From contig VERU01000014.1 of NCBI GenBank assembly GCA_018882485.1, positions 1 through 14,595 on the forward strand: DNA of 14,595 bases, read 5' to 3'. Shown in pieces: positions 1 to 11,329 of this stretch. Source of the stretch: Rhodoferax sp. Its GTDB lineage: Bacteria > Pseudomonadota > Gammaproteobacteria > Burkholderiales > Burkholderiaceae_C. The notes beneath the pieces are model-generated. The model saw nothing but the letters and a program-made list of their open reading frames with translations. It was not told the origin of the DNA and did no database searches. The position numbers were made by a program, and so were the translations under genes. Positions within the stretch are counted from its first letter, which is position 1. Each line of letters begins with the position of its first letter.

Positions 1-1
1 C

Positions 2-73
2 CACGCTAAAACCATCGGCCGCCTGGCCGGGGGCCCCGATCCCCGCCTCGGGGGGCGCAAGCCGCGGGCCTGA
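2..73 (+). CDS. Possible C-terminal tail of an unidentified protein (partial at window start)
   Basis: An open frame enters from the left edge and stops at TGA 71-73. It encodes about 23 residues ending in RLGGRKPRA. Codon use is GC-rich and ordinary for the window. The stop lies 9 bases before the end of the convergent HD-like gene, which is normal packing for a bacterial chromosome. The fragment is too short to assign to a family, and an open frame of this length could arise by chance in such GC-rich DNA. It is listed only because the convergent arrangement makes a gene end here plausible. Confidence 0.3.
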   Translation, partial: HAKTIGRLAGGPDPRLGGRKPRA

Positions 74-82
74 CCCGCCGGT

Positions 83-1042
83 TCAGCCGTGCCGGGCCGC
101 GTGCGCGCCGAGCTGCAGGATCAGCGGATGGTTCAGCCGCTCCTGCACGGCGGAGGCACTCAGAGCCGACTTGATCCCCGGACTGCCGCCCGCCGTGCGA
201 TGCAGGCGGGGCGGGTTCAGGCGGTCACCCCTGGCGTCGAGCACGATGGCCACGAAAGGTCGATTCGGCTGGCTGCTGCGGCGCATCACGACCGCGATCT
301 CTTCGCTGTCGAGCCGCACAAAGGTTCCCGGTGGACACAGGCCCACGGCCTTGACCAGCTGGTGACCAACTTCGTCGCCCGGTGGTGAGCGGCCGTTGAG
401 GATGGAGCGCAGCGAATCGGTCGCACTGCGTGCCTCGCGCGCCCTGCGCGGGCTGATCATGGCCGCATAGCGGTCCACCACCTGCAGGATGAGCGACAGC
501 CGCAGCACGGGGGTCAACCGCCGCAACTCGTCGCGGCTGTCGGGCTCCTGGTGGTGGCGCGCCACGGTGTCCAGCCAGAGCGGATCCCGTATGCCCAGCG
601 AGGCCAGCAGATCGCTGCCGCGCGCCGAGTGGCTGCGGATGGCTTCGGCCTGACGCGCGTCGGGGCGCTCCACCTGGATCGCCAGCTGATCCTGCAGGCT
701 GGTCATGGCAATGTTCATGGTCAGTGCCGCGCGCACCAGCGCGTCCCGCTCCTGCGCTGCCAGCGCCATCTCGGCACCGATCAGGTGGCACAGTACGGCG
801 GTGACCAGGGCGTGCGAGGCGCTGTACCCCACCGACGAATGGCTGGCCAGCTGAAACAGCAGGTACAGGCCGGTGTCGGTGTCGCGCTCCAGCAGCGTCT
901 GCATCCAGCGGTCGTACTGGAGCACCCGCCGTTCAAACTCCTGGCTGCTGGCCGGGCTGCTCAGCAGGATGCCCAGTCCGGACTCCAGGTCCGACCACAA
1001 GCCCAGCAGGTCCTCGTATTCGTTGTCGTCCCGGACCTCCAT
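83..1042 (-). CDS. Degenerate HD-GYP/HD-domain protein, probable signalling protein
   Basis: A 319-residue protein with the layout of an HD or HD-GYP domain but a damaged active site. A helical N-terminal region (about 1-60) precedes the HD-like core (about 70-215). Positions that look like metal ligands remain at H77, H138, H163-H164 and D190. The segment where HDIGK-type proteins carry the His-Asp pair reads TMNIAM (108-113), so that pair is absent. A small C-terminal part (about 236-272, PPGTFVRL followed by AVVMRR) resembles the end of HD-GYP proteins, where the GYP loop normally leads into such strands. Active HD-GYP enzymes hydrolyse cyclic di-GMP; without the HD pair this one is more likely a binding or regulatory protein, which is inference. 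The ATG at 1042 follows the yajQ stop by 21 bases, so the two genes probably form an operon. No membrane segment is visible. Confidence 0.8.
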   Translation of the reverse strand: MEVRDDNEYEDLLGLWSDLESGLGILLSSPASSQEFERRVLQYDRWMQTLLERDTDTGLYLLFQLASHSSVGYSASHALVTAVLCHLIGAEMALAAQERDALVRAALTMNIAMTSLQDQLAIQVERPDARQAEAIRSHSARGSDLLASLGIRDPLWLDTVARHHQEPDSRDELRRLTPVLRLSLILQVVDRYAAMISPRRAREARSATDSLRSILNGRSPPGDEVGHQLVKAVGLCPPGTFVRLDSEEIAVVMRRSSQPNRPFVAIVLDARGDRLNPPRLHRTAGGSPGIKSALSASAVQERLNHPLILQLGAHAARHG

Positions 1043-1063
1043 GGCAGGCGGCGCTGACGCGCT

Positions 1064-1549
1064 TCAGTCGCGGAAGTTGGAAAAACTCAGGGGCATGTCG
1101 GCCACGTCCTTGCGGATCAGCGCCATCACGGCCTGCAGGTCGTCGCGTTTGGCACCCGTCACGCGCACGGCATCGCCCTGGATGGCCGCCTGGACCTTGA
1201 TCTTGCTGTCCTTGACCAGGCGCTGGATTTTCTTGGCGGTATCGGCTTCGATGCCGTTGCGCACCTTGATCACCTGGCGCACCCGGTCGCCGCCGATTTT
1301 CTGAACCGTTCCGACATCGAGAAATCGCACATCGACGCTCCGCTTGGTCAGCTTGTTGCGCAGGATGTCCTCGATCTGGGACAGCTGGAAATCGGCATTG
1401 CCGGTCAGGGTGATTTCCTTGTCCTTGATCTCGATGGCCGCAGGCGTGCCCTTGAAATCGAAGCGGGTGGAGATCTCCTTGGCGGCATTGTCGACGGCGT
1501 TGCGCACGTCGACCAGATTGGCTTCACAAACGGTGTCGAAGGAGGGCAT
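1064..1549 (-). CDS. yajQ: YajQ-family nucleotide-binding protein
   Basis: A 161-residue protein of the usual length for the YajQ (DUF520) family, recognised end to end. It begins [20 protein letters not shown], has the central RFDFKGTPA segment (about 29-37), the [20 protein letters not shown] segment (about 107-126), and ends LSFSNFRD. Family members are small cytoplasmic proteins with two RNA-recognition-like folds that bind nucleotides. A Xanthomonas homologue has been reported to bind cyclic di-GMP and act with a transcription factor. The start is supported by GGAAG about six bases upstream of the ATG at 1549. It is divergent from murB across 51 bases and lies directly upstream of the HD-GYP-like gene, so a shared nucleotide-signalling role is possible but unproven. 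Confidence 0.95.
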   Translation of the reverse strand: MPSFDTVCEANLVDVRNAVDNAAKEISTRFDFKGTPAAIEIKDKEITLTGNADFQLSQIEDILRNKLTKRSVDVRFLDVGTVQKIGGDRVRQVIKVRNGIEADTAKKIQRLVKDSKIKVQAAIQGDAVRVTGAKRDDLQAVMALIRKDVADMPLSFSNFRD

Positions 1550-1583
1550 GGCTGACTTCCGGAGGCTTCGTCGGTTGGGGTCG

Positions 1584-1601
1584 GGTGAGACAATCCGGCG
1601 A
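1584..1601 (+). promoter_or_regulatory. Putative extended -10 promoter giving a leaderless murB transcript
   Basis: TGA followed by GACAAT (TG at 1586-1587, hexamer 1589-1594) forms an extended -10 element six bases before the murB ATG at 1601. Counting seven bases from the hexamer puts transcription start at the A of the ATG. No Shine-Dalgarno sequence lies upstream of murB, which agrees with a leaderless message. The -35 region is weak (TTCGTC near 1567). Inferred from sequence only. Confidence 0.45.
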
Positions 1602-2632
1602 TGTTAGTCGAGAAAAACCTGCCCCTGCAGGCCTGCAACACCCTGGGGATTGTGGCCCGTGCCCATGCTCTGGTGCGTTTGCGCAGCGAGTCCGACGTGC
1701 AGGCGCTGCTGACCGTCCCGCAATGGCGGGGGCATCCGATGATGATCCTGGGTGGTGGCAGCAACATCGTGCTCACCGGTGATGTGCGGGCGCTGGTGCT
1801 CAAGGTCGAAATACCAGGGCGCCGCGTACTGCAGGACAGCCCCAGGGCCTGGATCGTGGAGGCCGGTGCCGGCGAAAACTGGCATGATTTCGTGGCCTGG
1901 ACCTTGCAGCAGGGTTTGCCCGGCCTAGAGAATCTGGCCCTGATTCCCGGCACCGTGGGGGCGGCGCCGGTCCAGAACATCGGCGCCTACGGGGTCGAGT
2001 TGCAGGATCGATTCCTGGAACTGGACGCGGTGGACCTGGAAACGGGCCAGAGCTTCACGCTGGATGCCGCGCGCTGCGGTTTTGGCTATCGAGATTCGGT
2101 TTTCAAGCACGCCTCCCGGCCCCTGGGGTTGGCCGGGCGTGCGCTCATCACGCGGGTGCGGCTGGCCTTGCCCAAGCGCTGGCGACCGGAGCTGGGCTAT
2201 GCCGATCTGGAGCGCCGGGCGCTGGTTCATGGAGACGCAGAGCCGACGGCGCAGCAGGTGTTCGACTGGGTCTGCGAGATCCGGCGGGCCAAGCTGCCAG
2301 ACCCGCGCATTCTGGGCAACGCAGGGAGCTTTTTCAAGAATCCCACCGTGACGCCGGAGCAGTGCGCCGACATCATTGCCCGCGACCCCCGGCTGGTGCA
2401 TTACCGTCTGGCGGACGGCACCGTGAAGCTGGCGGCCGCCTGGATGATCGAAGCCTGCGGCTGGAAGGGGAAGATGGTCGGTCAGGCGGGTGTCTTCGAG
2501 CGCCAGGCGCTGGTACTCGTGAACCATGGAGGTGCCACGGGCGGCGAGGTCATGACGCTGGCCCGGGCGATCCAGACCAGTGTGTACGAACGCTTTGGCA
2601 TCCTGCTGGAGCCCGAGCCGGTGGTGGTGTGA
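1601..2632 (+). CDS. murB: UDP-N-acetylenolpyruvoylglucosamine reductase
   Basis: MurB reduces UDP-N-acetylglucosamine enolpyruvate to UDP-N-acetylmuramate with NADPH and bound FAD, an early cytoplasmic step of peptidoglycan synthesis. The 343 residues match the type I (E. coli-like) enzyme. They include the FAD-binding GGGSN loop (51-55), the [17 protein letters not shown] segment (115-131), YRDSVFK (163-169), and [10 protein letters not shown] (239-248), whose S243 fits the catalytic serine. E337 in the C-terminal LLEPE fits the second catalytic residue. The start at 1601 ([17 protein letters not shown]) matches the usual family N-terminus. It has no Shine-Dalgarno but does have a -10-like box at leaderless spacing. 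It diverges from yajQ and converges with ppnP. Confidence 0.96.
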   Translation: MLVEKNLPLQACNTLGIVARAHALVRLRSESDVQALLTVPQWRGHPMMILGGGSNIVLTGDVRALVLKVEIPGRRVLQDSPRAWIVEAGAGENWHDFVAWTLQQGLPGLENLALIPGTVGAAPVQNIGAYGVELQDRFLELDAVDLETGQSFTLDAARCGFGYRDSVFKHASRPLGLAGRALITRVRLALPKRWRPELGYADLERRALVHGDAEPTAQQVFDWVCEIRRAKLPDPRILGNAGSFFKNPTVTPEQCADIIARDPRLVHYRLADGTVKLAAAWMIEACGWKGKMVGQAGVFERQALVLVNHGGATGGEVMTLARAIQTSVYERFGILLEPEPVVV

Positions 2633-2644
2633 GCCAACCTGCCA

Positions 2645-2662
2645 GCCCCGGCGAGTCGGGGT
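2645..2662. terminator. Small GC hairpin between convergent murB and ppnP
   Basis: CCCCG (2646-2650), a six-base loop and CGGGG (2657-2661) form a short stem in the 29-base gap between the murB stop and the ppnP stop. Its position fits a bidirectional terminator, but there is no T tract on either side, so strength is doubtful. Short GC stems are common by chance at this composition. Confidence 0.3.
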
Positions 2663-2979
2663 CAGCCGTAGTGGCAGATGTAGTGGAACGCGTCGGTGAC
2701 ACGGATATCGAATGAGGCGTTGCCCGGTACGCTGAACCGGTCACCCGCCCGTGCGGTCAACCATTGGTCGCTACCGGGGAGTTTGTAATCGCAACTACCG
2801 GCCACGCATTCCATCACTTCGGGGGCGGCCGTGCCGAAAGTCAGGGTGGCCGGCAGGACCACGCCAACCGATTTGCGGGTGCCGTCGGCCAGGGTCAGCG
2901 CATGGCTGACGCAGCGTCCGTCGAAATAAACCTGGGCCTGTGCGCTGACGCGCACGTTGTCGATGTGGGTCGTGGTCAT
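2662..2979 (-). CDS. ppnP: Pyrimidine/purine nucleoside phosphorylase
   Basis: A 105-residue single-domain cupin-like protein of the PpnP (YaiE, DUF1255) family. Members split several purine and pyrimidine nucleosides with phosphate into free base and ribose 1-phosphate. Recognisable segments are VYFDGRCVSHALTLADGTRK (17-36), GVVLPATLTFGTAAPEVMEC (39-58) and the C-terminal FDIRVTDAFHYICHYG. Length is standard. The start at 2979 gives the usual short N-terminus (MTTTHIDNV). No good Shine-Dalgarno is present; a TAAGAT hexamer at 3008-3003 on the minus strand could be a -10 box leaving a leader of about 17 bases. The gene stands alone, convergent with murB and divergent from the NDUFA9-like gene, and probably serves nucleoside salvage. 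Confidence 0.92.
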   Translation of the reverse strand: MTTTHIDNVRVSAQAQVYFDGRCVSHALTLADGTRKSVGVVLPATLTFGTAAPEVMECVAGSCDYKLPGSDQWLTARAGDRFSVPGNASFDIRVTDAFHYICHYG

Positions 2980-3072
2980 GGTGCAAGGGTCGAAAACCTC
3001 GCATCTTAGCCGGCAGTCCTACCCTCCGGTCGCCGTCGTGGCCGGTCCATTCGGTCGGATTTGACCTGTGGC

Positions 3073-3109
3073 AGGACAGCGGACCTCGTGCGGCGGCACA
3101 ATCCTGCGC
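3073..3109 (+). promoter_or_regulatory. Putative promoter placed for a near-leaderless transcript of the NDUFA9-like gene
   Basis: CACAAT at 3097-3102 lies seven bases before the ATG at 3110, which predicts transcription start at about 3109. AGGACA (3073-3078), 18 bases upstream of that hexamer, is a possible -35. No Shine-Dalgarno precedes the ATG. The ACAATCC-type box and spacing resemble those before murB. Confidence 0.4.
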
Positions 3110-4105
3110 ATGAATACAGTTCTGGTTTTAGGGGGCACCGGGTTCGTTGGTTCCCATGTGTGCGAGAAGCTGGTTCGGCAGGGATGGCATGTGGTCTTGC
3201 CCACCCGTCGCCGTGCCCATGCCCAGCACCTGCTGCACCTGCCCACACTGACGGTGCTCGAGTGCGACGTGCACGATGAAAAGGCGCTGCGGGCTGCCGC
3301 GGCCGGCTGCGACGCCTCGGTCAATCTGGTGGCCATCCTGCACGGGGACGCGCAGGCTTTCGAGCGCGTTCATGTGGCCCTGCCGCAGAAGTGGGTACGG
3401 GCCTGCCGCAGCAGTGGGATCGGTTCCCTGGTGCAGGTCAGCGCGCTGGGTGCCGATCCCCTGCAGGCGCAGCAACGGCCCTCCAACTACCTTCGCAGCC
3501 GCAGCCAGGGAGAGGCCGTCCTGTTGCAGGCCGCGGCCGCGGGTGTCGGGCAGCCGTTTTCACTGAGCGTGCTGCGCCCCAGCGTGATATTCGGTGCCGA
3601 GGATCGCCTGCTGAACCTGTTTGCCCGCATGCAGCGCACGGTGCCCCTGGTGCCGCTGGCCTGCGCCGACGCGGTATTCCAGCCGGTCTGGGTGGAGGAT
3701 GTAGCCGAAGCGGTGGTGCGCTGCCTGCGAACCCCGGCGCCGGTGGGTACACCCCGCATCCTGGAGCTGGCCGGTCCCCAGGTCTACACCCTGCGGGATC
3801 TGGTTCAGCTGGCCGGCCAGCTGGCTGGCGTGGCCGAAGGCGCGGGTCGACCTGTCCTCGGATTGCCTCCGGTACTGGGCCGCCTGCAGGCCTGGGTGAT
3901 GGAGCATGTGCCGGGGGGACCGCTGATGAGCCGCGACAACCTGGACTCCATGCAGGTTCCCAATGTGGCCCACGGCGGACAACCGGGCCTGCAATCCCTG
4001 GGTATCACCCCGACGGCTTTGTTGCCGGTAGCCGCGGATTACCTCAACCGCCTGGACCCAGGCCGGGGCCTGCTGGGCCTGCGTGCCCGCGCCACCGGCC
4101 GCTGA
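3110..4105 (+). CDS. NAD(P)-binding NDUFA9-type (complex I-associated) atypical SDR protein
   Basis: A 331-residue Rossmann-fold protein of the extended or atypical short-chain dehydrogenase group, closest in appearance to bacterial NDUFA9-family proteins. It opens MNTVLVLGGTGFVGSHV, with the dinucleotide-binding glycines at 8-14, and continues through VQVSALGAD (108-116) and SVLRPSVIFG to QPVWVEDVAEAVV, a typical NDUFA9-like pattern. The classical YxxxK pair appears as Y127 with R131, so catalysis is doubtful and a structural or cofactor-holding role is more likely. In mitochondria NDUFA9 belongs to complex I; the role of bacterial versions is poorly defined, and no nuo genes are in view. 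An in-frame GTG at 3068 would add 14 unsupported residues, so the start at 3110 is preferred. It converges with argG across 17 bases. Confidence 0.87.
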   Translation: MNTVLVLGGTGFVGSHVCEKLVRQGWHVVLPTRRRAHAQHLLHLPTLTVLECDVHDEKALRAAAAGCDASVNLVAILHGDAQAFERVHVALPQKWVRACRSSGIGSLVQVSALGADPLQAQQRPSNYLRSRSQGEAVLLQAAAAGVGQPFSLSVLRPSVIFGAEDRLLNLFARMQRTVPLVPLACADAVFQPVWVEDVAEAVVRCLRTPAPVGTPRILELAGPQVYTLRDLVQLAGQLAGVAEGAGRPVLGLPPVLGRLQAWVMEHVPGGPLMSRDNLDSMQVPNVAHGGQPGLQSLGITPTALLPVAADYLNRLDPGRGLLGLRARATGR

Positions 4106-4114
4106 GAACTCCGG

Positions 4115-7266
<3,152 letters not shown>

Positions 7267-7299
7267 CCCGAATTCCTGCCCTCTGCTCACCCTGCCGAC

Positions 7300-8061
7300 A
7301 TGGCCTTTTTCAAGTCCCGCCCCACTGGCGAAGAGTCCGCCTCGGCGCCGCCCCAGCCGGAGAGCGTCGAGCTGATCCGCAAGCGGGCCCGGTACCGACT
7401 GATCGGCGCCAGCGTGCTGGTGCTGCTGGGCGTGATCGGATTTCCCCTCGTGTTCGACCAGCAGTCCCGGCCGGTGGCGGTCGACATTCCCATCGAAATT
7501 CCCGATCGACAGAAGGTGTCGCCACTGGCTTCCCCCGTACCGGTTGCCACACCGGCAGCGGCTCCTGCCTCAGCCTCAGTTGTGGCCGCCGCCTCGGCCC
7601 CAGCGTTGCCTTCGGCGGCGATGGCCAACTCGACGCCCCTCCCGCCAGCCTCCGCGGCAGTGGCTCCGGTGGCCCGCTCTGCAGCCGTTATTGACGAAAA
7701 ACCCGCTGAAACCCAGGCCAAGAGCGGGTCACAGGCGTCCAAAAAGGGAGCCCCTGCTGCAGCTGGCCATGCCGATGACGGAGCCAAGGCACAGGCGCTG
7801 CTCGATGGGCATGCCCCGCCCTCGGTGGTGGAGGGCCGTTTCGTGATCCAGGTGGGGGCTTTTGCCGAAGCCGGAAGGGCGCAGGAAGTGCGGCTCAAGC
7901 TCGAGCGGGCGGGTCTCAAGACCTACACCCACGTGGCTGACACCAAGGAGGGACGCCGTATCCGGGTGCGTGTCGGGCCGTTCACGGCAAAGTCGGAGGC
8001 CGACCGCGTCGCTGAAAAGGTGCGCCGGCTGGACCTGCCGGCCGCCATTCTGACGCTGTAG
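7300..8061 (+). CDS. SPOR-domain membrane protein (DedD-like)
   Basis: A 253-residue bitopic inner-membrane protein. A short cytoplasmic N-terminus ending in basic residues (RKRARYR, 27-33) precedes one membrane segment (about 33-52, LIGASVLVLLGVIGFPLVF). A low-complexity Ala/Pro/Ser linker (about 70-175) follows, and then a C-terminal SPOR domain (about 179-253) with FVIQVGAFAEAGRAQEVRLKL and RIRVRVGPFTAKSEADRV. SPOR domains bind septal peptidoglycan stripped of stem peptides, so the protein probably acts at the division site from the periplasmic side, like DedD. The gene lies 33 bases after folC and before cvpA, the usual order in beta- and gammaproteobacteria. No Shine-Dalgarno is obvious before the ATG. 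Confidence 0.92.
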   Translation: MAFFKSRPTGEESASAPPQPESVELIRKRARYRLIGASVLVLLGVIGFPLVFDQQSRPVAVDIPIEIPDRQKVSPLASPVPVATPAAAPASASVVAAASAPALPSAAMANSTPLPPASAAVAPVARSAAVIDEKPAETQAKSGSQASKKGAPAAAGHADDGAKAQALLDGHAPPSVVEGRFVIQVGAFAEAGRAQEVRLKLERAGLKTYTHVADTKEGRRIRVRVGPFTAKSEADRVAEKVRRLDLPAAILTL

Positions 8062-8076
8062 CCCGTGCTGGCGGCC

Positions 8077-8562
8077 GTGTCCGTGCTGGACTGGATCATC
8101 GCGGCGGCGCTGCTGCTGTCGCTGTTCCTGGGAGCCTGGCGCGGGCTGGTGTTCGAGGTGCTGTCGGTGCTGGGCTGGATCCTGGCCTTCGTCTGCGCCC
8201 AGTGGCTGGCGCCCGATGCCGGTGCGCGGCTGCCGCTGCAGGGCGCGGGCGATGCGGTTCGGTATGCCGGCGGATTTTTGCTGGTGTTCGTGGTGGCCGC
8301 TTTTGCCGCCGCCGTGCTCGCCCGACTGGTCCGGTCGCTGTTTGCCCTGATCGGCCTGCAGCCGGTGGATCGCGTCCTGGGGGCCGCCTTCGGTCTGGTG
8401 CGGGGTCTGGTGCTGGTGCTGGCCGCCGCTGTGGTTGCCGGCCTGACGCCCATCCGGCACACGGCCTGGTGGCAGGAATCGGTGGGCGCCGCAGCGGCTG
8501 TTGCGGCGCTAAGGGGCCTCAAACCCCTGCTGCCGCAGGAATTCGGACGCTATGTGCCATGA
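8077..8562 (+). CDS. cvpA: CvpA-family membrane protein
   Basis: A hydrophobic protein of about 161 residues, of the family named for a gene required for colicin V production in E. coli; its molecular function remains unclear, though envelope roles are reported. Four membrane segments are visible at roughly 5-19, 25-44, 58-83 and 100-124. The N-terminus SVLDWIIAAALLLSLFLGAW and the following RGLVFEVLSVLGW segment are diagnostic. The GTG at 8077 gives the family-like start M-S-V-L-D-W; the frame is also open from GTG 8065, which would add four residues and start three bases after the SPOR-gene stop. Neither has a clear Shine-Dalgarno, so translational coupling to the upstream gene is likely. 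purF follows after 41 bases, the same cvpA-purF pairing seen in E. coli. Confidence 0.92.
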   Translation: MSVLDWIIAAALLLSLFLGAWRGLVFEVLSVLGWILAFVCAQWLAPDAGARLPLQGAGDAVRYAGGFLLVFVVAAFAAAVLARLVRSLFALIGLQPVDRVLGAAFGLVRGLVLVLAAAVVAGLTPIRHTAWWQESVGAAAAVAALRGLKPLLPQEFGRYVP

Positions 8563-8603
8563 GTGCGCCGCAGAGATGCGCGCCGTGAACGGAAGAAACT
8601 GCC

Positions 8604-10109
8604 ATGTGTGGAATCGTCGGGGTTGTCAGTAGTGCGCCCGTGAACCAGTTGATCTACGATGCCCTGCTCCTGTTGCAGCATCGGGGCCAGGATGCGGCCG
8701 GCATCGTGACCCAGCAGGAGCGCAAGTTCTTCATGCACAAGGCCAAGGGCATGGTCCGCGATGTGTTCCGTACCCGCAACATGCGTTCGCTGCCGGGGAA
8801 CTGCGGCCTCGGCCAGGTGCGTTACCCGACTGCGGGCAACGCCTACAGCGAGGAGGAGGCGCAGCCCTTCTACGTCAATGCACCCTTCGGCATCGTGCTG
8901 GTGCACAACGGCAATCTGACAAACGCCGCTGCCCTGAAGGCCGAACTGTTCAGCACCGATCACCGGCATATCAACACCGAGAGCGATTCCGAGGTGCTGC
9001 TCAACGTGCTGGCCCATGAGCTTGACAAGTCCAGCCGCGGTGCGGCGTTGCGGCCGCAGGCCGTTTTCGATGCGGTGTCGGCGTTGCACCGCCGGGTTCG
9101 GGGCTCCTATGCCGTCATCGCCCTGATCGCTGGCCATGGTGTGCTGGCTTTTCGGGATCCGTTCGGCATCCGGCCGCTCTGCCTCGGTCAGGGCGAGGGA
9201 ACCGTGATGCTGGCCAGCGAATCGGTGGCGCTGGAGGGCACCGGTCATCGCTTCCTGCGCAACATCGCGCCGGGTGAGGCGGTGTTCATTGACCTCTCGG
9301 GTCAGGTTCACGCCGCCGGCTGCGCCGCCCACCCCGTGCTCAACCCCTGCATCTTCGAGTACGTCTACCTGGCCCGGCCCGACTCGGTCATGGATGGCAT
9401 CTCGGTCTACCAAGCCCGCCTGAACCTCGGCGAATCCCTGGCCAAGCGGGTCATCTCCACCGTTCCGCCCAACGAGATTGACGTGGTCATCCCCATTCCG
9501 GAGTCCAGCCGACCCAGCGCCGCGCAACTCGCGCAGCTTCTCGGCCTGCCTTACCGGGAGGGCTTCGTGAAGAACCGTTATGTCGGGCGCACCTTCATCA
9601 TGCCCGGCCAGGCCGTGCGCAAGAAGTCCGTGCGGCAGAAACTCAATGTGATCGCCAGCGAGTTCAAGGGTCGCCAGGTGCTCCTGGTCGATGATTCCAT
9701 CGTGCGCGGCACCACCAGCCGCGAGATCGTGCAGATGGCCCGCGAAGCCGGCGCCCGCAAGGTGTACCTGGCCAGCGCGGCACCGCCGGTACGCTACCCC
9801 AACGTCTATGGCATCGACATGCCGACCAAGGACGAGCTGGTGGCCCATGGCCGCGATGTTGATGAGATTCGGCGGATCATTGGTTGCGATGCCCTGATCT
9901 ACCAGGATGTGGACGGGATGAAGCGGGCCATCGGCGCCCTGAACCCGGCCATCCCGGGCTTCGACGCGTCCTGTTTCGACGGCATTTATGTCACCGGCGA
10001 CATCACGCCGGCGGATATTGCCCATCTCAATGCCCAGCGCGCCGGCCAGGACGATGCCCTGGAAGACAGTTCCCGCCTGGCGCTGCCCAACCCGGAGGTT
10101 TCCCCGTGA
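8604..10109 (+). CDS. purF: Amidophosphoribosyltransferase
   Basis: PurF transfers glutamine-derived ammonia to PRPP, making phosphoribosylamine, the first committed step of purine synthesis in the cytoplasm. The 501-residue protein starts MCGIVGV, so after methionine removal Cys2 is the N-terminal nucleophile of the class II glutaminase half. LLLQHRGQDAAGI and LGQVRYPTAGNA follow. The phosphoribosyltransferase half contains IPIPESSRPSAAQLAQ and the PRPP loop VLLVDDSIVRGTTSREIV, with Asp363 and Asp364 as the acidic pair. There is no propeptide before Cys2, as in E. coli PurF. The start is supported by GGAAG at 8591-8595, eight bases upstream. The stop TGA overlaps the metZ GTG by four bases (GTGA), indicating translational coupling. 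Confidence 0.97.
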   Translation: MCGIVGVVSSAPVNQLIYDALLLLQHRGQDAAGIVTQQERKFFMHKAKGMVRDVFRTRNMRSLPGNCGLGQVRYPTAGNAYSEEEAQPFYVNAPFGIVLVHNGNLTNAAALKAELFSTDHRHINTESDSEVLLNVLAHELDKSSRGAALRPQAVFDAVSALHRRVRGSYAVIALIAGHGVLAFRDPFGIRPLCLGQGEGTVMLASESVALEGTGHRFLRNIAPGEAVFIDLSGQVHAAGCAAHPVLNPCIFEYVYLARPDSVMDGISVYQARLNLGESLAKRVISTVPPNEIDVVIPIPESSRPSAAQLAQLLGLPYREGFVKNRYVGRTFIMPGQAVRKKSVRQKLNVIASEFKGRQVLLVDDSIVRGTTSREIVQMAREAGARKVYLASAAPPVRYPNVYGIDMPTKDELVAHGRDVDEIRRIIGCDALIYQDVDGMKRAIGALNPAIPGFDASCFDGIYVTGDITPADIAHLNAQRAGQDDALEDSSRLALPNPEVSP

Positions 10110-11329
10110 TCCCCAATTCCCTCCCTGAAGGCCTGCATCCCGAGACCCTGGCGGTCCGGCTGGCCGCCGACCGCAGCCAGCACGGCGAGAATTCGGAAGC
10201 CCTGTACCTGACCAGTGGCTATGTCCAGCCCAGTGCCGAGGCTGCCGCGCGACGTTTCGCCGGCGAGGAGGAGGGCTTCACCTACGGCCGCTACGGCAAC
10301 CCCACGGTGGACGGATTCGAACGCCGGCTGGCCGCCATGGAAAGCACCGAGGCCGCCATCGGCACCGCCTCCGGCATGTCCGCCATCCTCATGATGTGCC
10401 TGGCGCTGCTCAAGGCGGGTGACCACATCGTCTGCTCCCGCTCGATGTTTGGATCCACCATCAAGCTCATCGGGTCCGACCTGGCCCGTTTCGGCGTGGA
10501 GTCCAGCTTCGTGTCGCAGACGGATCTGGCCGCCTGGCGCGGCGCCTTGCGTCCCAACACCCGCCTGCTGTTCGCCGAGACGCCCACCAACCCGCTAACC
10601 GAGGTCTGCGACATCGCCGCGCTGGCCGCACTGGCCCATGACGCGGGCGCCCTGCTGGCGGTGGACAACTGTTTTGCCACACCGGCGCTGCAGCAGCCGG
10701 CCGCGATGGGGGCCGACATCGTCATGCACTCCGGCACCAAGTACCTGGACGGTCAGGGGCGGGTGATGGCCGGCGCGCTGTGCGGCAGCCAGGCGCTGGT
10801 TACCGACAAGTTCCTGCCCGTGGTCAAGAGCGGCGGCATGACCCTGGCGCCGTTCAACGCCTGGGTGGTGCTCAAGGGGCTGGAGACGCTGGACATCCGC
10901 ATGCGCGCGCAGTCTGCCAACGCGCTGGGTCTGGCGCAGCGCCTGCAGCAGCACCCGGGTGTAGCCCGGGTGTTCTACCCCGGCCTGGCCGACCACCCAC
11001 AGCATGCGCTGGCCCTGCGCCAGCAGTCCGGCCTGGGTGGTGCGGTGCTGTCTCTGGAGGTCGGCAGCGCCGACCCGGAACGATCGCGGCGGCGCGCCTT
11101 TCATGTGCTGGACTGCATGCGCTGGCTCTCCTTGTCGACCAACCTGGGCGACACCAAGACCCTGGTGGCGCATCCGGCCAGCACCTCGCATGGCCGGCTG
11201 ACCGAGGCCCAGCGGCAGGCTGCCGGGGTCACACAGGGCCTGATCCGGGTGGCGGTCGGCCTGGAGCATCTGGACGACATCCTCGCCGACCTGGCCCACG
11301 GTCTCGATACGCTGGACACCCTCGCATGA
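10106..11329 (+). CDS. metZ: O-succinylhomoserine sulfhydrylase
   Basis: A PLP enzyme of the Cys/Met metabolism family, 407 residues. Its likely reaction is O-succinylhomoserine plus sulfide to homocysteine, the direct sulfhydrylation route to methionine. [20 protein letters not shown] (about 56-75) and [12 protein letters not shown] match the fold, and the [11 protein letters not shown] motif carries the PLP lysine K212. [12 protein letters not shown] favours MetZ over cystathionine synthase or lyase, and the place after purF is the usual one for metZ in beta- and gammaproteobacteria. O-acetylhomoserine cannot be excluded as substrate. The GTG start at 10106 overlaps the purF stop and has a strong GGAGG at 10094-10098. 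The stop overlaps the gltX ATG (ATGA at 11326). Confidence 0.93.
   Translation: MIPNSLPEGLHPETLAVRLAADRSQHGENSEALYLTSGYVQPSAEAAARRFAGEEEGFTYGRYGNPTVDGFERRLAAMESTEAAIGTASGMSAILMMCLALLKAGDHIVCSRSMFGSTIKLIGSDLARFGVESSFVSQTDLAAWRGALRPNTRLLFAETPTNPLTEVCDIAALAALAHDAGALLAVDNCFATPALQQPAAMGADIVMHSGTKYLDGQGRVMAGALCGSQALVTDKFLPVVKSGGMTLAPFNAWVVLKGLETLDIRMRAQSANALGLAQRLQQHPGVARVFYPGLADHPQHALALRQQSGLGGAVLSLEVGSADPERSRRRAFHVLDCMRWLSLSTNLGDTKTLVAHPASTSHGRLTEAQRQAAGVTQGLIRVAVGLEHLDDILADLAHGLDTLDTLA

Noticed and set aside
8550..10025. A 491-codon open frame on the minus strand opposite purF
   Set aside because: It mirrors purF exactly, has no family signatures and is His/Gly/Ala-rich in the way antisense frames of GC-rich genes are.
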